Assembly: GCA_030141605.1 (NCBI GenBank)
Contig: JAQGDQ010002369.1
Coordinates: 744,001-808,000 of the forward strand
From: Tubiluchus corallicola
Lineage: Eukaryota > Priapulida > Priapulimorpha > Priapulimorphida > Tubiluchidae
Direction of reading: 5' to 3'
Length of the DNA: 64,000 nucleotides
Below, piece by piece: positions 8,319 through 17,849 of this stretch (position 1 is the first letter of the stretch; each line of letters opens with the position of its first letter). The notes under the pieces are model-generated. The model was not told the DNA's origin. It saw only the letters and a program-made list of their open reading frames with translations, and did no database searches. A program made the position numbers and the translations under genes.

Positions 8319-9626
8319 ATGTGGAGTACATACGGTAGTTTCTTATTATTGGTTCTGACTCTGGTCTTCGTTGTCTGGCGACCTAGGAACCTGAGCATCG
8401 GCTGGTCGTCTATGGCCGGAGGGGCTATTGCTCTTCTGCTGGGGTTTGTTCATCTCTATGATTTGGTCTCGATCATCAGCCTTGTTTGGAATGCCACTCT
8501 TACATTGATTGCCATTTTCATCATCAGCATGGTTTTGCAGGACCTGGGTTTTTTCGATTGGGCAGCCCTCTGGATAGTGAAGCTGTCGAGGGGAAACGGA
8601 AATGTCTATTTCCTCTATGTCGTCCTTCTAGGGGCATTGATCTCTGCCTTTTTCACCAATGACGGGACAGCTCTGATTCTCACACCGATTATTTTGGCGA
8701 AAATGAGGCTGATGAAATTCGATGAGAGGTGGATACTCCCCCTCGTCATGGCGGCAGGATTTATTGCCGACACGACTTCCTTGCCTCTAGTCACAAGCAA
8801 TCTTGTCAATATCCTCTCTGCTGACTTTTTTGAGATCGGTTACGCTGCTTATGCTGCGAAAATGATTTTGCCGAATATTGTCTCTCTTATCGTAAGCTTT
8901 CTTCTGCTCTTTTTCCTCTATCGAAGATCGATCCCAAAAACCTTTTCCCTTGAAGGGATGGCGGAGCCTTCAGAGCAGATACAGGATCCTTTTCTTTTCC
9001 GTTGTTCCTGGATCCTTCTTTTCTTGCTGTTTGCGTTCTGTTTCGTCAATCAGTTCCTGTTAATTCCCCTGTCCGTGATCTTTTGGATCTGCGCACTCAT
9101 TTTTCTGGGGCTTTCAAAAGTCAGAGATCGAGTTCATGTCACCCATGTCTTAAGGGAAGCTCCCTGGGAGATTGTCTTTTTTTCATTAGGAATGTACGTA
9201 GTCGTCTATGGCATACACAATTCCCTCGGATTCTCCTGGATAGAGGATGGTCTTCTCTTTCTGTCTGAAAGCGGACTATATGCATCCATTGTTGGGATGG
9301 GCTTCATGTCGGCGATTCTCTCATCGATTTTCAACAACCTTCCGGCCATGATGCTCAATCTTTTGGCGATCGACGGTCTGTCGATTCAGGAGACGATTCG
9401 CCAAGGATTGATTTATGCAAATATTATCGGGTGCGATATTGGACCAAAAATGACGCCGATCGGTTCCCTTTCCACTCTGTTGTGGCTTTATCTTCTAAGA
9501 AAAAGGGATATACACATCAGCTGGGGATACTACTGCAAAGTAGGCATCCTCCTTACTATACCGACGCTTTTTCTAACCCTGCTGTTTTTCTGGTTTCAAA
9601 CCTATGTGAACCTATCGAGTGGTTAG
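8319..9626 (+). CDS. arsB: ArsB-type arsenite/anion efflux permease
   Basis: 435 residues with about twelve membrane helices. The motif FFTNDGTALILTPI, the internal-repeat counterpart SSIFNNLPAMMLNLLAI, and the length near 430 match ArsB of the ion transporter superfamily. ArsB exports arsenite or antimonite with proton exchange; related members carry citrate or sodium, so the substrate is an inference. No arsC or arsR lies beside it. The gene overlaps the convergent micro-gene at 9623-9796 by four bases. Confidence 0.82.
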   Translation: MWSTYGSFLLLVLTLVFVVWRPRNLSIGWSSMAGGAIALLLGFVHLYDLVSIISLVWNATLTLIAIFIISMVLQDLGFFDWAALWIVKLSRGNGNVYFLYVVLLGALISAFFTNDGTALILTPIILAKMRLMKFDERWILPLVMAAGFIADTTSLPLVTSNLVNILSADFFEIGYAAYAAKMILPNIVSLIVSFLLLFFLYRRSIPKTFSLEGMAEPSEQIQDPFLFRCSWILLFLLFAFCFVNQFLLIPLSVIFWICALIFLGLSKVRDRVHVTHVLREAPWEIVFFSLGMYVVVYGIHNSLGFSWIEDGLLFLSESGLYASIVGMGFMSAILSSIFNNLPAMMLNLLAIDGLSIQETIRQGLIYANIIGCDIGPKMTPIGSLSTLLWLYLLRKRDIHISWGYYCKVGILLTIPTLFLTLLFFWFQTYVNLSSG

Positions 9627-9796
9627 TGGAGGTAATGGGGGCTTCTATTTCTTGCTCCAATGACGGCATCTCCGTGATCATCGAGCATGTAATTTTCCAA
9701 GAGGAAAGCTTCGATATCGATATCCTTCATTTTTCTGGGAGTTTTTCGGCCCCTCTTTTGTATTTTTTTAGGGGCAGTTTTTTTCATCTTTTTCAT
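9623..9796 (-). CDS. Basic 57-residue protein, unknown
   Basis: A short gene whose start is well supported by a strong ribosome-binding site (GGAGG, six bases before ATG at 9796). The N-terminal half is very basic (MKKMKKTAPKKIQKRGRK), resembling a nucleic-acid-binding tail; the C-terminal half is acidic to neutral (KDIDIEAFLLENYMLDDHGD). It lies between arsB (converging, 4-base overlap) and the amino-acid permease. No family is recognised. A small DNA- or RNA-binding protein is possible but unproven. Confidence 0.6.
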   Translation of the reverse strand: MKKMKKTAPKKIQKRGRKTPRKMKDIDIEAFLLENYMLDDHGDAVIGARNRSPHYLH

Positions 9797-9916
9797 GATC
9801 CACCTCCATGGGAAATACTTTCTTTGGTTTCCCGCTTCAAGGTATAACTCCGAAATAGAATCAGTTTCAAGAAAAGTTTTATTTCTCTATAAGGAACCAT
9901 TTCTGAGAGTTGCACT

Positions 9917-11319
9917 TTGGCTGGCGCAAAACGATTTCTGAACGTCTTCCTGCTTTCTCTGCTTAACCTGGCGGTCATTGCCAGTCTGAGAAACCTTCCC
10001 CTAGTTGCAGAATATGGATATACTTCGATCACACTCTATCTGATTGGCGGCCATCGGATTTTTATTTCCTGTTGCACTGGCTTCTGCAGAGCTTGCTACG
10101 GGGTGGTCTGAGACAGGAGGAATTTATCTCTGGGTCAAAGAAGCCTTTGGAGCCCGTTGTGGATTTTTTGCAATCTGGCTGCAATGGTTTCACAGCTTGA
10201 TGTTGTTTCCTGCGATCCTCTCCTTTGCAGCTACAGCCTTTGCCTATATTTTTCATCCGCCTCTGGCTGAGAGCAAGCTGTTTCTCTTCTTCTTCATCCT
10301 CATCGGTTTTTTGGGCGATGACCATTTTCAATTAGTCTGGTCTAAAAACATCGAGTATTCTCAGCGGGATCGGAGTAATTTTGGGAACCGTACTCCTAGG
10401 CCTTTTCATTATCATTCTCGGGTTCATCTGGATCGGTCTGGGTTGTCCCTGTTCAAGTTCATTTTTCATGGCCTGAGCTTCTCCCTGACTTCGCCCGCCC
10501 CAGGACGTATGTCTTTTTGGCCGGTATGTTTCTGGCTTTCGGTGGACTCGAAGTTTCTGCAGTCCACGCAAAGGAGGTACGGAACCCGCAAAAGGACTAC
10601 CCCAGGGCCATGTTGATTGCAGCCTTCTCCACTTTTTTTCTATTTGTGCTCGGATCCCTTTCTATTGCTACTGTGATTCCCCATGAAAAGATCAGTTTGA
10701 TTGCAGGAGTTTTGGAAGCGTTTGAAGTCTTTTTGGGTGAATATCATCTTCATTTTCTTGAGCCTGTCATCGCTTTCATGATTCTTGCTGGAGCTATTGG
10801 AGAACTCAACGCCTGGGTAATCGGTCCGGTCCGGGGGCTCTATGCTACTTCGGAACATGGCGATCTTCCCTATTTTTTCCATAAGATCAATGCAAAAGGG
10901 GTCCCCGTCCACCTTCTGATCTTCCAGGGGATCATTGTGAGTCTTGCCACAGTCGTGTTCATCTATATGCCCTCTGCAAGCAGTGCTTTTTGGGTCCTTA
11001 GCGCGATGGCCATTCAGCTTTACCTGATTATGTACCTCTTTCTCTTCGTTACAGTCGTCCGCCTCCGCTATACTCATGCTCATGTAAAACGCTCGTATCA
11101 GATCCCTGGTAAAAAAATCGGAGTCTGGGTCGTAGCCATTTTAGGTATAATAACCACGACACTGACCTTTATCACTAGCTTTATTCCGCCTTTAGGGCTT
11201 AATGTAGGCGATATTTACACTTACGAGGGGTTTTTTTGATATGCTCTACCCTTTTGATGTGCGCATTGCCTCTTATTATTTATCAATTCAGACGTAGGAA
11301 ATCCAATTATGTCCCATGA
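9917..11319 (+). pseudogene. APC-family amino-acid permease, multiple frame breaks
   Basis: A twelve-helix amino-acid/polyamine antiporter-like permease. The parts are recognisable in succession: AVIASLRNLPLVAEYGYTS, then AAIGFLFPVALASAELATGW, GGIYLWVKEAFG, AGMFLAFGGLEVSAVHAKE, NAWVIGPVRGLYATSEHGD and YQIPGKKIGVWVV. The frame changes near 10045, 10310 (probably twice), 10440 and 11235. Most breaks adjoin short runs, and an extra T at the last restores FFLICSTLLMCALP and a stop at 11319. Five breaks in one gene mean either a decayed gene or poor consensus. TTG at 9917 is the likely start. The end overlaps the nitroreductase start by 11 bases. Confidence 0.75.
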
Positions 11320-11899
11320 AGTAGAAAACATCAGGAAAGCTCAATTTCCAATCCAGTCTTTGATCCTCAACCGATGGTCTCCCCGATCTATGACGAGAGA
11401 AAATATGACGGATGAGGAGTTAATGCCCCTTTTTGAAGCAGCCCGGTGGGCCCCTTCCTGTTTCAATAGCCACCCCTGGAGATTTTTCTATGCCAAAAGA
11501 GATTCTGAACATTGGGGTAAATTTTTCGATTTTCTCATCGATTTCAACAAGGCCTGGTGCAAAAACGCAGCAGTTCTCGTGGTTACTGTCTCTCAGGCAA
11601 AATTTGAAAGGAACAACAAGCCAAATCAGACCCATAGTTATGATACAGGAGCTGCCTGGCAAAATTTGGCTCTAGAAGGATCTGCTCGAGGATACGTTGT
11701 CCATGGAATGCAGGGTTTCGATTATGAAAAGGCAAAAAATTCACTGCAGCTTCCTGAGGATTATCAGGTAGAGGCTATGATCGCGGTCGGAAAAAGAGCT
11801 CCAGTCGATCAACTCCCTGCCGAAATACAGGGAAAAGAAGTTCCTTCTACGAGAAAATCGATCGATGAGATCGTGACGGAAGGGATTTTCCGGGGATAA
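11309..11899 (+). CDS. Nitroreductase-family flavoprotein
   Basis: 196 residues of the FMN-dependent nitroreductase fold. RWSPRSM near the N-terminus is the FMN phosphate-contacting region, EAARWAPSCFNSHPWRFFYA is the central family motif, and DTGAAWQNLALEGSARGYVVHGM is the conserved helix contributing to the FMN site. These enzymes reduce nitro compounds, quinones or enones with NAD(P)H; the physiological substrate is unknown. It follows the permease directly and ends before a bidirectional terminator. Confidence 0.88.
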   Translation: MSHEVENIRKAQFPIQSLILNRWSPRSMTRENMTDEELMPLFEAARWAPSCFNSHPWRFFYAKRDSEHWGKFFDFLIDFNKAWCKNAAVLVVTVSQAKFERNNKPNQTHSYDTGAAWQNLALEGSARGYVVHGMQGFDYEKAKNSLQLPEDYQVEAMIAVGKRAPVDQLPAEIQGKEVPSTRKSIDEIVTEGIFRG

Positions 11900-11903
11900 A
11901 AAA

Positions 11904-11931
11904 ATCGAGCAAGACTAGCGCCTTGCTCGAT
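11904..11931. terminator. Bidirectional terminator between nitroreductase and hctB
   Basis: Perfect 10-bp inverted repeat ATCGAGCAAG / CTTGCTCGAT with an 8-base loop. A run of seven A precedes it, which is a T run for the minus-strand hctB transcript; it also follows the nitroreductase stop by only a few bases. Confidence 0.85.
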
Positions 11932-11955
11932 TCTAAATCATTGAATAAAAGAAGC

Positions 11956-12408
11956 TTAGAAGCTAAGTAAAGTTTCAACTTTTCTTCGTCGAGTAGTTCT
12001 TCGTCGAGTTCTGCGAACTTTAGGCTTAGCAGCAGTTTTTCTGCGCTTTCTTCTACGTGTAGTAGTTTTCTTAGCAGCTTTTCTTCTTTTTCTACGTGTA
12101 GTAGTTTTCTTAGCTGCTTTTTTTCTTCTTCTACGAGTAGTCGTTTTCTTAGCAGCTTTTTTTCTTCTTCTACGAGTAGCTGGCTTCTTAGCAGCTTTTC
12201 TTCTTTTTCTACGTGTAGTAGTTTTCTTAGCTGCTTTTTTTCTTCTTCTACGAGTAGCTGGCTTCTTAGTAGCCTTTTTTCTGCGTCGAGTTGTTTTTCT
12301 TTTAGCTGTCTTTCTTCTCGTAGTTTTTCTTCGAGTCGTCTTTCTCTTAGTTGTTTTCCGAGCAGCTTTTTTACGTCTAGCTGTCGTCTTTCTGCGTTTC
12401 ATCGCCAT
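11956..12408 (-). CDS. hctB: Histone H1-like DNA-binding protein Hc2
   Basis: 150 residues made almost only of Lys, Arg, Thr and Ala, in repeats of the RRRKKAAKKTTT kind, ending in a short hydrophobic tail. This is the composition of chlamydial Hc2, which condenses the chromosome in the infectious form. The start ATGGCG follows AAGGAGGAAGAA, a strong ribosome site. The coding DNA contains a long internal direct repeat with a 117-bp period, so length variation between strains is likely. A long AT-rich leader lies upstream and a strong terminator downstream. Confidence 0.92.
   Translation of the reverse strand: MAMKRRKTTARRKKAARKTTKRKTTRRKTTRRKTAKRKTTRRRKKATKKPATRRRRKKAAKKTTTRRKRRKAAKKPATRRRRKKAAKKTTTRRRRKKAAKKTTTRRKRRKAAKKTTTRRRKRRKTAAKPKVRRTRRRTTRRRKVETLLSF
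12068..12257. repeat. Internal direct repeat in hctB, 73 bp at 117-bp period
   Basis: The 73 bases at 12068-12140 recur without change at 12185-12257. The offset of 117 bp equals 39 codons, so gain or loss of a unit would keep the frame. Confidence 0.85.
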
Positions 12409-12902
12409 TTTCTTCCTCCTTGTTTACCTAGATGGTATTTACAACTTCCAAGGACAAACCTTAAAATCCAATATCTACCTTACATTCATTAATATACATT
12501 ATATTAATTAAAAAAACAAATTTCTAACAAAAATTGGTTTGAAAATCAAAATCAAAAATGTTATTATCCGCTTTAGAAATAATTCTCAGGCCGTTTTTTT
12601 AATTGAAAAAAAAGTTCATTTTTTTATCTGAATGATTGAAAAATGGCTTCAAATTCGACTCTATTTATTCAAAATATCATAAAATCAGATCGGTTTTCAT
12701 CATTTTTAGATAGCTTCATTGTTATTAGATCTAACTATTTTTTCTTTCTAAATCCTTACAAATTCTAGAAGTTCTTAATTACCAAAATTTAAAGAGCTTA
12801 AAAAGAATAGGATAATTTCTCAGGTAGGCAAAAAATTCCCAGCTGAAAGAAGCTAGTTGAAAGAGGCTATATATAATAATGAAGAATCGGGGCAAAAAAT
12901 AA
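12409..12902. other. AT-rich intergenic region upstream of hctB
   Basis: About 490 bases with no convincing gene on either strand. It contains poly-A and poly-T tracts and AT-only stretches such as TTAATATACATTATATTAATTAA. The longest starts found give peptides under 20 residues and lack ribosome sites. It must hold the hctB promoter on the minus strand and may hold a small RNA, but no structure can be assigned. Confidence 0.5.
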
Positions 12903-12926
12903 GGGCTCTTTCTTCGGAAAGAGCCC
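12903..12926 (-). terminator. Terminator hairpin after the DUF378 gene
   Basis: GGGCTCTTTC and GAAAGAGCCC form a perfect 10-bp stem closed by the stable TTCG tetraloop. On the minus strand it follows the DUF378 gene and is followed by TTATTTTTT. Confidence 0.75.
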
Positions 12927-12965
12927 CGTAGAGTTCCCTAGAAATAATGGATTAATCCAGCATTC

Positions 12966-13178
12966 CTATCGGCCTTTAGAATGCCAACGGCCTGCTACAG
13001 CTTTAAATGCTACACCAACGTATAGTCCAGAGACGCCGATGAAAAAGTAAAGAACTCTATCGATCCACATGCGTCCAAAGACATAGTCGACCAGATTGAA
13101 TTCAAATACTCCCCACAGTCCCCAGTTGATACCGCCGATGATAAGTAGCAATAGTGCTAATTTATCGATGTTTTTCAT
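12966..13178 (-). CDS. DUF378 (YuzA-like) small membrane protein
   Basis: 70 residues with two membrane helices. LLLIIGGINWGLWGVFEFNLVD and the second helix with VSGLYVGV match DUF378, a widespread small membrane family of unknown function. It stands alone between hctB and rarA and has its own hairpin terminator. Confidence 0.85.
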   Translation of the reverse strand: MKNIDKLALLLLIIGGINWGLWGVFEFNLVDYVFGRMWIDRVLYFFIGVSGLYVGVAFKAVAGRWHSKGR

Positions 13179-13395
13179 ATCGCAATTTCCTCGTGGTGGT
13201 AACTTAACCTTACAATTTGATTTGTGACAAAATTTAATTTAATCATCAAGCACTTTTTTGGTTTCTCCTCCCAAGATTTCTTTTTTTGACCTTTTTTCGA
13301 CCTCTTGAAATCGGCTGATATCTGTTTTGAGGCGGGTCCTTTATTCGCCTTTGAATTTGCTAGATCTTGGTTCTTGTGGTACAGTTTACCCCGTT

Positions 13396-14646
13396 ATGAA
13401 AAGGCAGTTAGCAGAAATCTTACGACCCAAAAGCCTGGATGAAGTTGTAGGACAGGATCATATTTTGGGTGAGGAGAGTCTACTTCGGAGGTGGATCAGT
13501 GAGAAAAAACCGGTATCGATCCTTCTTTATGGACCTCCAGGCTGCGGGAAGACAACCATCGCTTCACTGTATGCGGAAACTTTTTCCTACCCTTTTCTAC
13601 CCATTAAGTGCTGTCGATACTTCGGTCTCCGAAATTAAGAAGATCCTTCATGAGGAAGCTTTTTTTCGTCAGCCAAAAATCCTCTTCATCGATGAGATCC
13701 ATCGATTGAACAAGGCCCAGCAGGATCTCTTTCTTCCGTTTGTAGAAAAAAATGAGATGATCCTGATTGGAGCAACAACAGAAAATCCATCGTTCGAGAT
13801 CAATAATGCCCTTCTATCCCGATTGAGAGTCCTCACTCTTCACCCCTTGAGTTCCTTTTCTCTTCAATTTCTCATAAAGCGGGCTGAAAAGGAGTTGCAT
13901 TTAGACCTCCCTGAAAAAATCCGTGAGCTATTGATTGAATATTCCCACGGAGATGCGCGTCATCTCCTCAATTTACTGGAAAACCTTGAAGGGACTAAGA
14001 ATTTTGATTTAGAGGCCATTGAAGCGCTTTTACAAAGACGCCTGGCCCTTTTTGATAAATCTCTGACGATGGACACTACAATCTCATCTCAGCGCTTCAC
14101 AAGTCTGTTCGTGGATCCGATCCTGATGCAGCCTTATATTGGCTGGCTCGAATGCTTGAGGCAGGTGAAGATCCTTTGTTTCTTGCACGAAGAATGATTC
14201 GCATGGCCAATGAAGATATTGGGCTTGCTGATCCTCATGCTGCTTCCATCGCTCTAGAGGCTTGGCAAATTTATCATATGCTCGGATCTCCCGAAGGTGA
14301 GCTGGCTTTAGCCCAGGCTGTTGCCTATCTTGCTCTGGCCCCGAAAAGCAATCGGATCTATTCTGCTTTCAAGCAGGCGCAACAATGTGCGAAAGAGACC
14401 CATCATCTTCCTCCTCCCAAGCACATCCTCAACGCGCCTACCTACTGGATGAAGTCTGAAGGCTATGCCAAGGGATATGAATATGATCATGAAACTCCCC
14501 ACCACTTTTCGGGACAGAATTATTTCCCGGACGGGATAGACAGAAAAAAACTGTATATTCCCCATGAGCTTGGATTTGAAAGAGAGATGAAAAAGAGAAT
14601 GCAATATTTCGAAAAACTGAGAAGCGAGCTCAATTCCCAAAAGTAA
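13396..14646 (+). CDS. rarA: Replication-associated recombination protein A (RarA/MgsA ATPase), frameshifted
   Basis: AAA+ ATPase related to clamp loaders that acts at stalled replication forks. The start ATG at 13396 begins [20 protein letters not shown]; Walker A is [11 protein letters not shown]; Walker B is [17 protein letters not shown]; sensor 1 is [11 protein letters not shown]. The C-terminal tetramerisation domain contains GAGEDP-like [27 protein letters not shown] and [12 protein letters not shown]. Frame breaks lie near 13595 (one extra C before TACCCATTAAG) and near 14065 (before [23 protein letters not shown]). Bridged, the protein is of normal family length, about 416 residues. 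Confidence 0.9.
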
Positions 14647-14654
14647 CCGAGTTT

Positions 14655-14679
14655 TGGGAGAGGCAGTCTACCCCTCCCA
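14655..14679. terminator. Hairpin between rarA and the convergent gene
   Basis: TGGGAGAGG and CCCCTCCCA pair over eight of nine positions around a 7-base loop, between two convergent stops. No T run follows on the plus strand and only a short one on the minus strand. Confidence 0.4.
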
Positions 14680-14688
14680 TCAATAAGA

Positions 14689-15417
14689 TTAACGAATAGT
14701 ATTTTCTTTCCCTTCAGGGAATAATCTATTCTGATCTTCTAAGGAGAAGACTTTGTTGTCGTTTTTCTTGAAAGGAGGATTGGACTGCTCTTTCCCCTGG
14801 AAGACTCCATGTTTGGAGATCAGCACTTTCACTTTCCCTACCTCGTCGACGACGATCATGCTATTGGGCTTCCCACCGTGAATCAGAATTCCTTCGTTTC
14901 CTTGAGGACCTGAAATCAGTAGATGAGGTACTTTCTGCATCACGCCCAAAGCTGCAAGAGGTTCATTATGAGCTGCGAAGAATGCGATGCTCGGACTTGT
15001 TCCTCCTCGAATGATGGCAGCTGCCGCTCCTCTTTGATCGGCAAGGCCAAAGCCTGCTCCTCCATCATTGAGAACTGTCCAGGATCCTACGGTTTTATCG
15101 AGTTCATTTTTTAGAAAAATACCCGCCTGCTCCCCGCTTTTTACCATGAGAGAAGACTTCCCTTTCAGCTCGAGAGTAGGGTGTTCGCCGCCTGCAAGCT
15201 CGAACATCACGTCAGAGTTTTCACTCACCATTTGAATCAGAGGCTGCCCTCCTGCAAATCCAAGAATGATTTCACCTTTCCCATCGGACGATTTTATGGT
15301 GAGATGCTCTACCTCAAGGTTCTTATAGGCGCTTTTTCCAAAACTCATCGACATCAGTACAATCACGCAGATAGCACTGATCCCGATCAGACCGTTCATT
15401 ATCCATTTTTTATTCAT
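14689..15417 (-). CDS. Membrane-anchored or exported protein, unknown
   Basis: 242 residues with one N-terminal hydrophobic segment (about residues 9-26) that could be an anchor or an uncleaved signal. The rest is a series of short beta-strand-like units with recurring Gly turns (KGEIILGFAGGQPLIQMV, EQAGIFLKNELD, GGAGFGLADQRGAAAAIIRGG), suggesting a repetitive beta fold outside the membrane. The C-terminus is charged. No family is recognised. It stands alone, divergent from the 15524 gene. Confidence 0.65.
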   Translation of the reverse strand: MNKKWIMNGLIGISAICVIVLMSMSFGKSAYKNLEVEHLTIKSSDGKGEIILGFAGGQPLIQMVSENSDVMFELAGGEHPTLELKGKSSLMVKSGEQAGIFLKNELDKTVGSWTVLNDGGAGFGLADQRGAAAAIIRGGTSPSIAFFAAHNEPLAALGVMQKVPHLLISGPQGNEGILIHGGKPNSMIVVDEVGKVKVLISKHGVFQGKEQSNPPFKKNDNKVFSLEDQNRLFPEGKENTIR

Positions 15418-15523
15418 GCTTTCTCCCTTTTCGCAATCTTAACAAAACTTGTCAGAAAAGGTGAGTTGAGTTATCTTTCCAAGCGAAAAGAGATATAGGC
15501 CTTTCATTTTCCGTAGTTTAGAA

Positions 15524-16903
15524 ATGGCATTAATGATGGAATTGAGCTCTTCCCGTAAGATCAAAATCAACCTTTCCGATTATGACTTCCAAAAGGATAT
15601 AGAAAATCGCCTGCATATGGCGCATTTCTCAATTTCCGACACAGAGGTTTTAGAAGAAATTCTTTACAGTCCTCTAAAAGTCTCCATCGAAAAGCTGGCG
15701 CAAAGCTTGGAAGCCATGCCGCAAGACTTGCTTCCCATCTTGGAAAAGCTGAGCAAAACAGGCCTTTTAGCTCCTCAGGGAGACATGATCATTGTCGATA
15801 AGGAAATGCGTAAATACTACGAATTTCAGGTCCTCAAGTTTGATGATGACTTTAAACCCGATATGGAATTTTTGCAAGGCCTCCTCAAGAAGGTTCCCAT
15901 TCATCTTTTACCTACCTGGTATTCCCTCCCCCGAACATCGAATAATATCTTCGAATCGATCATTGAAAAGTACTTACTCACTCCCCCCATTTACAAACGT
16001 CATGTGGAAGATATCAAAGCTCTCAATCCTATTTATGCTGGCATGATAGAAGATGTGTATGCTTCTCCTGACCTAAAGATCCGCTCACGCGACCTTCGTG
16101 ACAAATACAATCTTTCCAGAGAAGAGTTTGAAAAGCATATGCTCTTTCTCGAATTTAGCTTTTCTTTGTGTCTCAGTTACAATCTTGTAGATGATCAATG
16201 GAAGGAAGTGGTTACTCCTTTTCATGAATGGAAAGAATATCTGTTGTTTCTGCGCCGAACGACCTTTTCATCCATTTCACATCCTGAAGAAGTTCAAGAC
16301 AAGAAAGAAAACGAATTTGCCTTCATCAAAGATTTGATTGCGATATTGAACGTATTTGCAGAAGGTCCGTCAGATCTTAGGGACTCTAAAAAATGGGCTT
16401 CGATTCTGGGAACTGATGATTCAGCCTATGTCTCCCTTCTGTTGAAAAAACTGGAATTATTAAGGTTCATCGACAACGCAACATCTCTATCTCCAACAGG
16501 AGAGGAATGGCTCTCTATGGATTTTGAAAATAAATCCATTTTTATTTACCGACATCCTTCCAATCGTCTCCTTGAGGGAATTCCTGAAGAGATCTGTACT
16601 GAAAAGAACATTCGGGAGATTGAGAAAACCCTGAAACGATTTGTTCATGCCGGTTGGGTATACTTTGATGATTATCTAAAAGGAGCCATCATTCCTTTCA
16701 ATTCCCATCCAGGCGTCTATCTGGAACGCAAAGGCAAGACCTGGCGTTATCACCTTCCTGAATATTCTGATGTAGAAAAGAAATGGATCCACGAGACAAT
16801 CTTTGACTGGTTCTATGAATTGGGAATGATTGCTACAGGAACGCATCAGGGGCGTGATTGTTTCAAAATCACTCCTTTCGGACAGACCTTCCTGGAATCT
16901 TAG
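15524..16903 (+). CDS. Conserved-looking cytoplasmic protein with winged-helix character, unknown
   Basis: 459 residues, no signal peptide, no membrane helix. Several segments look like helix-turn-helix or winged-helix units, for example LEEILYSPLKVSIEKLAQSL..LLPILEKLSKTGLL near residues 45-85 and LLLKKLELLRFIDNATSLSPTGEEWL near 310-335, so a DNA-binding or protein-docking role is possible. I cannot name a family. Start is at 15524 or four codons later at the second Met; neither has a strong ribosome site. It converges with the methyltransferase gene, overlapping four bases. Confidence 0.65.
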   Translation: MALMMELSSSRKIKINLSDYDFQKDIENRLHMAHFSISDTEVLEEILYSPLKVSIEKLAQSLEAMPQDLLPILEKLSKTGLLAPQGDMIIVDKEMRKYYEFQVLKFDDDFKPDMEFLQGLLKKVPIHLLPTWYSLPRTSNNIFESIIEKYLLTPPIYKRHVEDIKALNPIYAGMIEDVYASPDLKIRSRDLRDKYNLSREEFEKHMLFLEFSFSLCLSYNLVDDQWKEVVTPFHEWKEYLLFLRRTTFSSISHPEEVQDKKENEFAFIKDLIAILNVFAEGPSDLRDSKKWASILGTDDSAYVSLLLKKLELLRFIDNATSLSPTGEEWLSMDFENKSIFIYRHPSNRLLEGIPEEICTEKNIREIEKTLKRFVHAGWVYFDDYLKGAIIPFNSHPGVYLERKGKTWRYHLPEYSDVEKKWIHETIFDWFYELGMIATGTHQGRDCFKITPFGQTFLES

Positions 16904-17775
16904 AGCTCCAGGATAAAGGTATACGCATGTTGATAACGAGGATCAGTAAGTCCCCGTTTTGTCAGAAAGTCGTAAATAGAAATCGCTGTAACTTTTTTTA
17001 CTCGCTTCTTAAAGAGTTTTACCATCTGCTTTAAGCTAAGCTCGTTCCAGTAGTAATAACTTTTAGGTATGATTTCGTTTTCCTCATGAGGGAATATATT
17101 GAAGAAATCGATGTAAATTTTTTTGCGTGCGACACGACAGATTTCTTGAGCTGCTTTTTCAATGCCAGCGGAAGAGAAATGTTCAAAGAGATGCGACACT
17201 ACTACATAGTCATAGGATTGATCTTCTGCATCAGCATAAAAGATGTTTCCCACTTCAAAAAAAGCATGTTTTTCTTCGCAGTTTTTTTGGGCGTTTTCGA
17301 TGTTCTTGTAACTAAGATCGAAGCCCTTGTACTCGAGAAAAGAAGAGAGACCGTATAAAGCCATAAAACGATAATCGTTAGCCGAACCACAAGCAGGTTC
17401 TAAGACTTTGATCCGGGCTTTGTTTTCATTTTCCAGTGTTTTGGCCCAGCGTATCTGGAATTCATTCCACATTTGGGATGGGACTGCTTTTTCGAGAAGT
17501 AAAGAACTGGATCCTCCAAAATTGATCCCTAAGTACCGATCTTCTTCTTTTTTCAGAAGACGAATGATTTCTATACTGTTTTGAATTTCTTCTTCCTGAA
17601 GGGCTTTAAACTTATCTCCGAACAAAGCCTCCAGCAAAAAGTGCCGCTTCAAAACCCTTTGCATGTTACAAACTGGATTGTGGTAGCCGACAACCAGGTA
17701 GTTTTCTAGGATGTTGCTACTGTGTTCATTCCAATGTTTTTTCAGGAAAAAAGTCTCTTCTTCTAAGTCAGCCAA
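16900..17775 (-). CDS. SAM-dependent class I methyltransferase
   Basis: 291 residues. The SAM-binding motif I is KVLEPACGSANDYRF near residue 125, followed by an acidic strand (YKGFDLSYKNIENA) and the motif IV-like YDYVVVSHLFEHFSS. The N-terminal 115 residues are a helical extension of unknown role. Substrate is not predictable. It has its own upstream region with an AT-rich stretch shared with the divergent terC gene. Confidence 0.75.
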   Translation of the reverse strand: MADLEEETFFLKKHWNEHSSNILENYLVVGYHNPVCNMQRVLKRHFLLEALFGDKFKALQEEEIQNSIEIIRLLKKEEDRYLGINFGGSSSLLLEKAVPSQMWNEFQIRWAKTLENENKARIKVLEPACGSANDYRFMALYGLSSFLEYKGFDLSYKNIENAQKNCEEKHAFFEVGNIFYADAEDQSYDYVVVSHLFEHFSSAGIEKAAQEICRVARKKIYIDFFNIFPHEENEIIPKSYYYWNELSLKQMVKLFKKRVKKVTAISIYDFLTKRGLTDPRYQHAYTFILEL

Positions 17776-17849
17776 TTGTGAAAATAACCTTCGGTTATAT
17801 TTGTTTTTTTCTTATATAATCATATTCTTTTATTAGCTATCTGAACCTA

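Noticed and set aside
9917-11319. Three or more separate small membrane-protein genes
   Set aside because: The pieces line up in order with a single APC permease and resume at once after each break, so they are one broken gene.
11956-12408. Repeat-rich block as a CRISPR array or minisatellite
   Set aside because: The repeats are codons of the Lys/Arg-rich Hc2 protein; there are no unique spacers of constant length.
12633-12683. 16-codon ORF in the AT-rich gap
   Set aside because: No ribosome site and composition equal to the surrounding AT-rich DNA.
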